Part shown: one piece after another, positions 15,713 through 17,490 of the stretch
Layout: each line of letters opens with the position of its first letter
How positions within the stretch are numbered: position 1 is the stretch's first letter
Source: Gammaproteobacteria bacterium
Lineage (GTDB): Bacteria > Pseudomonadota > Gammaproteobacteria > Xanthomonadales > Xanthomonadaceae
NCBI GenBank assembly: GCA_030431185.1
Contig: JAUIJO010000033.1
Location: 1 to 17,490 of the forward strand
Length of the DNA stretch: 17,490 bases
Direction of reading: 5' to 3'
Position numbers and translations under genes: made by a program
The notes under the pieces: model-generated
The model's database searches: none
Seen by the model: the letters and a program-made list of their open reading frames with translations, nothing else
Told to the model about the DNA's origin: nothing

Positions 15713-17490
15713 TCAATGGAAATCCCGCGAGCGCGGCTGCAAACCCCCCAGCAGGTGGCTGAGGTCCTCCATGTCGCGCGCGATCAGGTGCTGCACGCCG
15801 TCCACGTGTTCCCAGCGCCCGCGCACGGCGAGCAGGCGCGCGCCCAGCAGGGCCTTGCGCCGGCGCAGGGCGAGGTCGGGCCAGACCACCACGTTGACCA
15901 TGCCGTGTTCGTCCTCCAGGGTCAGGAAGATGGTGCCCTTGGCGGTCGCCGGTCGCTGCCGCTGGGTGACGATGCCGGCGGCGCTCGCCCCCCGCCCATG
16001 CGCGAGCTCGCGCAGCTGGCGTGAATCCAGCATGCGCCGGCGCTGCAGGCGCGTGCGCAGCAACGACAGCGGGTGCGCGCCCAGGCTGAGGCCGAGGCTG
16101 CGGTAGTCCGACACCAGGTCCTCGCCGACGCCCGGTGCCGGCAATGCGACGGGCGCCTCGTCCGGACTGCCGGGCAACAGCGGACGTTGCCGTTCGATGC
16201 CCGCCACCTGCCAGCGTGCGTCATGCCGGTGCCCCGCCAGCGGCTGCAGCGCACCGGCCTCGGCAAGCACGTCGCGCGCCTTTTCGTCGAGCCCCGCGCG
16301 CAGGCACAGGTCGCGCACGTCGGCGAAGGCGCGTTCGGTGCGCGCGACCACCACCGCTTCGGCCATCGACCGGGAAAGCCCCGCCACCTGGCGCAGGCCC
16401 AGGCGGATCGCCGCCTGCCCGCCATCGTCGCGGCCGCGTCGCGGATGCCCGCCCTCGAGCGTGTTGTCCCAGTCGCTGCGGGTCACGTCCACCGGCAGGA
16501 CCTCGACGGCGACGCGCGCGCCACGGCCGCGTCGCGCGTCCTGCACGATCTGGCTGGCGGAATAGAACCCCATCGGCTGGGCATTGAGCAGCGCGCAGGC
16601 GAAGGCCGCCGGCTCGTGGCGCTTGAGCCAGCAACTGATGTAGACCAGCTTGGCGAACGAGGCGGCATGGCTCTGCGGGAAGCCATAGGAACCAAAGCCC
16701 TTGATCTGCTCGAAGACCTGGTCGATGAAGTCGTCGGCATAGCCCTTGTCCTGCATCAGCGCGCGGATCTTCAGGCGGTGCGGTTCCATGTCGCCGCCGC
16801 GGCGCCAGGCGGCCATGGAACGGCGCAGGCCGTCGGCCTCCTCGTGCGAGTAGCCGGCATGGATCACCAGTTCCATCACCTGCTCCTGGAACAGCGGGAT
16901 GCCGAGGGTGGGGCCCAGGATCTCCTCGATGCCGGGGGATGGATAGACCACCGGCTCCCTGCCCTGGCGGCGACGCAGGTAGGGATGCACCATGCCGCCC
17001 TGGATCGGCCCGGGGCGGACGATCGCGACCTCGACCACCAGGTCCTGGAAGTTCTCCGGCTTCAGGCGCGGCAGCATGCTCATCTGTGCGCGCGACTCGA
17101 TCTGGAACACGCCCACCGTGTCGGCGGCCTGGATCATCGCGTAGGTCGGCGCATCGCCCGCCGGCAGGCGCGCGAGGTCGATGGCGTAACCGCGATGGCG
17201 TTCCACCAGCGCCACCGCCTTGCGGATGCAGGTCAGCATGCCCAGGGCGAGGCAGTCGACCTTGAGCATCCGCATCGTCTCCAGGTCGTCCTTGTCCCAC
17301 TGGATGATGGTGCGGTCGGGCATGGCGGCGTTCTCCACCGGCACCACGCTCGACAGCGCCGCGTCGGAGATCACGAAGCCACCGACGTGCTGGGACAGGT
17401 GGCGCGGGTGCCCCTCCAACGCGCCGGCGACCGCCATCACCTGCCGGACCAGCGGGTTCCCGGGATCGAACCCGGCCTCGCGCAGGCGCT
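15713..17490 (-). CDS. dnaE2: Error-prone DNA polymerase DnaE2 (ImuC), 5' part missing
   Basis: The C-terminal 592 or so residues of the SOS-associated C-family polymerase that carries out error-prone synthesis past DNA damage. The gene runs off the right edge with the frame open, so the PHP domain and the catalytic aspartates lie outside. Visible family marks are SQHVGGFVIS, DRTIIQWDKDDLETMRMLKVDCLALGMLT, GVFQIESRAQMSMLPRLKP, VRPGPIQGGMVHPYLRRR, GFGSYGFPQSHAASFAKLVYISCWLK and the C-terminal OB-fold (AAGIVTQRQRPATAKGTIFLTLEDEHGMVNVVVW). The last is more like DnaE2 than DnaE1. imuA and imuB usually lie just upstream, which here would be beyond 17490. No LexA box for this gene could fall inside the window. 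Confidence 0.95.
   Translation of the reverse strand, partial: RLREAGFDPGNPLVRQVMAVAGALEGHPRHLSQHVGGFVISDAALSSVVPVENAAMPDRTIIQWDKDDLETMRMLKVDCLALGMLTCIRKAVALVERHRGYAIDLARLPAGDAPTYAMIQAADTVGVFQIESRAQMSMLPRLKPENFQDLVVEVAIVRPGPIQGGMVHPYLRRRQGREPVVYPSPGIEEILGPTLGIPLFQEQVMELVIHAGYSHEEADGLRRSMAAWRRGGDMEPHRLKIRALMQDKGYADDFIDQVFEQIKGFGSYGFPQSHAASFAKLVYISCWLKRHEPAAFACALLNAQPMGFYSASQIVQDARRGRGARVAVEVLPVDVTRSDWDNTLEGGHPRRGRDDGGQAAIRLGLRQVAGLSRSMAEAVVVARTERAFADVRDLCLRAGLDEKARDVLAEAGALQPLAGHRHDARWQVAGIERQRPLLPGSPDEAPVALPAPGVGEDLVSDYRSLGLSLGAHPLSLLRTRLQRRRMLDSRQLRELAHGRGASAAGIVTQRQRPATAKGTIFLTLEDEHGMVNVVVWPDLALRRRKALLGARLLAVRGRWEHVDGVQHLIARDMEDLSHLLGGLQPRSRDFH

Overview
The window is very GC-rich DNA (roughly 70% by eye) from a gammaproteobacterium, most likely of the Xanthomonadaceae/Lysobacteraceae (Luteimonas, Lysobacter, Pseudoxanthomonas or Xanthomonas-like). 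The grounds are the codon bias, the family-level look of several small proteins (DUF4031, DUF3297, DUF6122-like, DUF1453-like), and the pairing of a bphO-bphP light-sensing operon with an error-prone DnaE2. This placement is inference. I see no rRNA, tRNA, insertion sequence, integrase, CRISPR array or phage gene. It looks like an ordinary chromosomal stretch of short operons.

Left part (1-2551, + strand): a DUF4031 protein, a small basic protein with a GG-containing C-terminal motif, a CynX/NimT-type MFS exporter, and a DUF3297 protein. Hairpins or palindromes lie after most of them. A two-gene ABC-2 exporter (ATPase 3365-4330, permease 2607-3368, ATGA overlap) converges on them from the - strand. 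The next 448 bases (4331-4778) hold only a 54-codon - strand ORF, whose last 20 residues look like the end of a carboxymuconolactone decarboxylase/AhpD-type protein, and a structured element. A YciI/DGPF protein follows on the + strand.

Middle part (5163-8018): the intergenic stretch 5163-5434 is the most unusual non-coding DNA here. It carries a 27-bp tandem repeat array, two inverted repeats that interlock as a possible H-type pseudoknot, and a clean terminator hairpin. Then come - strand genes: a lipoprotein built of two similar halves, a short-chain dehydrogenase, an acidic protein of unknown function, and a DUF6122-like membrane protein.

Right part: a divergent region (7786-8018) with an operator-like palindrome leads into bphO (heme oxygenase, makes biliverdin) and bphP, which overlap by 8 bases. 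The phytochrome has a complete PAS-GAF-PHY photosensory core with the expected Cys21, but after PHY only about 90 helical residues and no recognisable kinase, cyclase or PAS9 output domain. A Gfo/Idh/MocA oxidoreductase and a small basic protein follow. Convergent to these on the - strand are a secreted polysaccharide deacetylase, a DUF1453-like membrane protein, a candidate 44-residue protein squeezed between tightly packed genes, an S9 prolyl-oligopeptidase-type lipoprotein, and the C-terminal 590 or so residues of DnaE2 running off the right edge.

Best leads: the output-less phytochrome operon, the repeat/pseudoknot region after the DGPF gene, the 44-residue candidate protein, and the possible decarboxylase remnant next to the DGPF gene. 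None amounts to a clearly new multi-gene system on sequence evidence alone.
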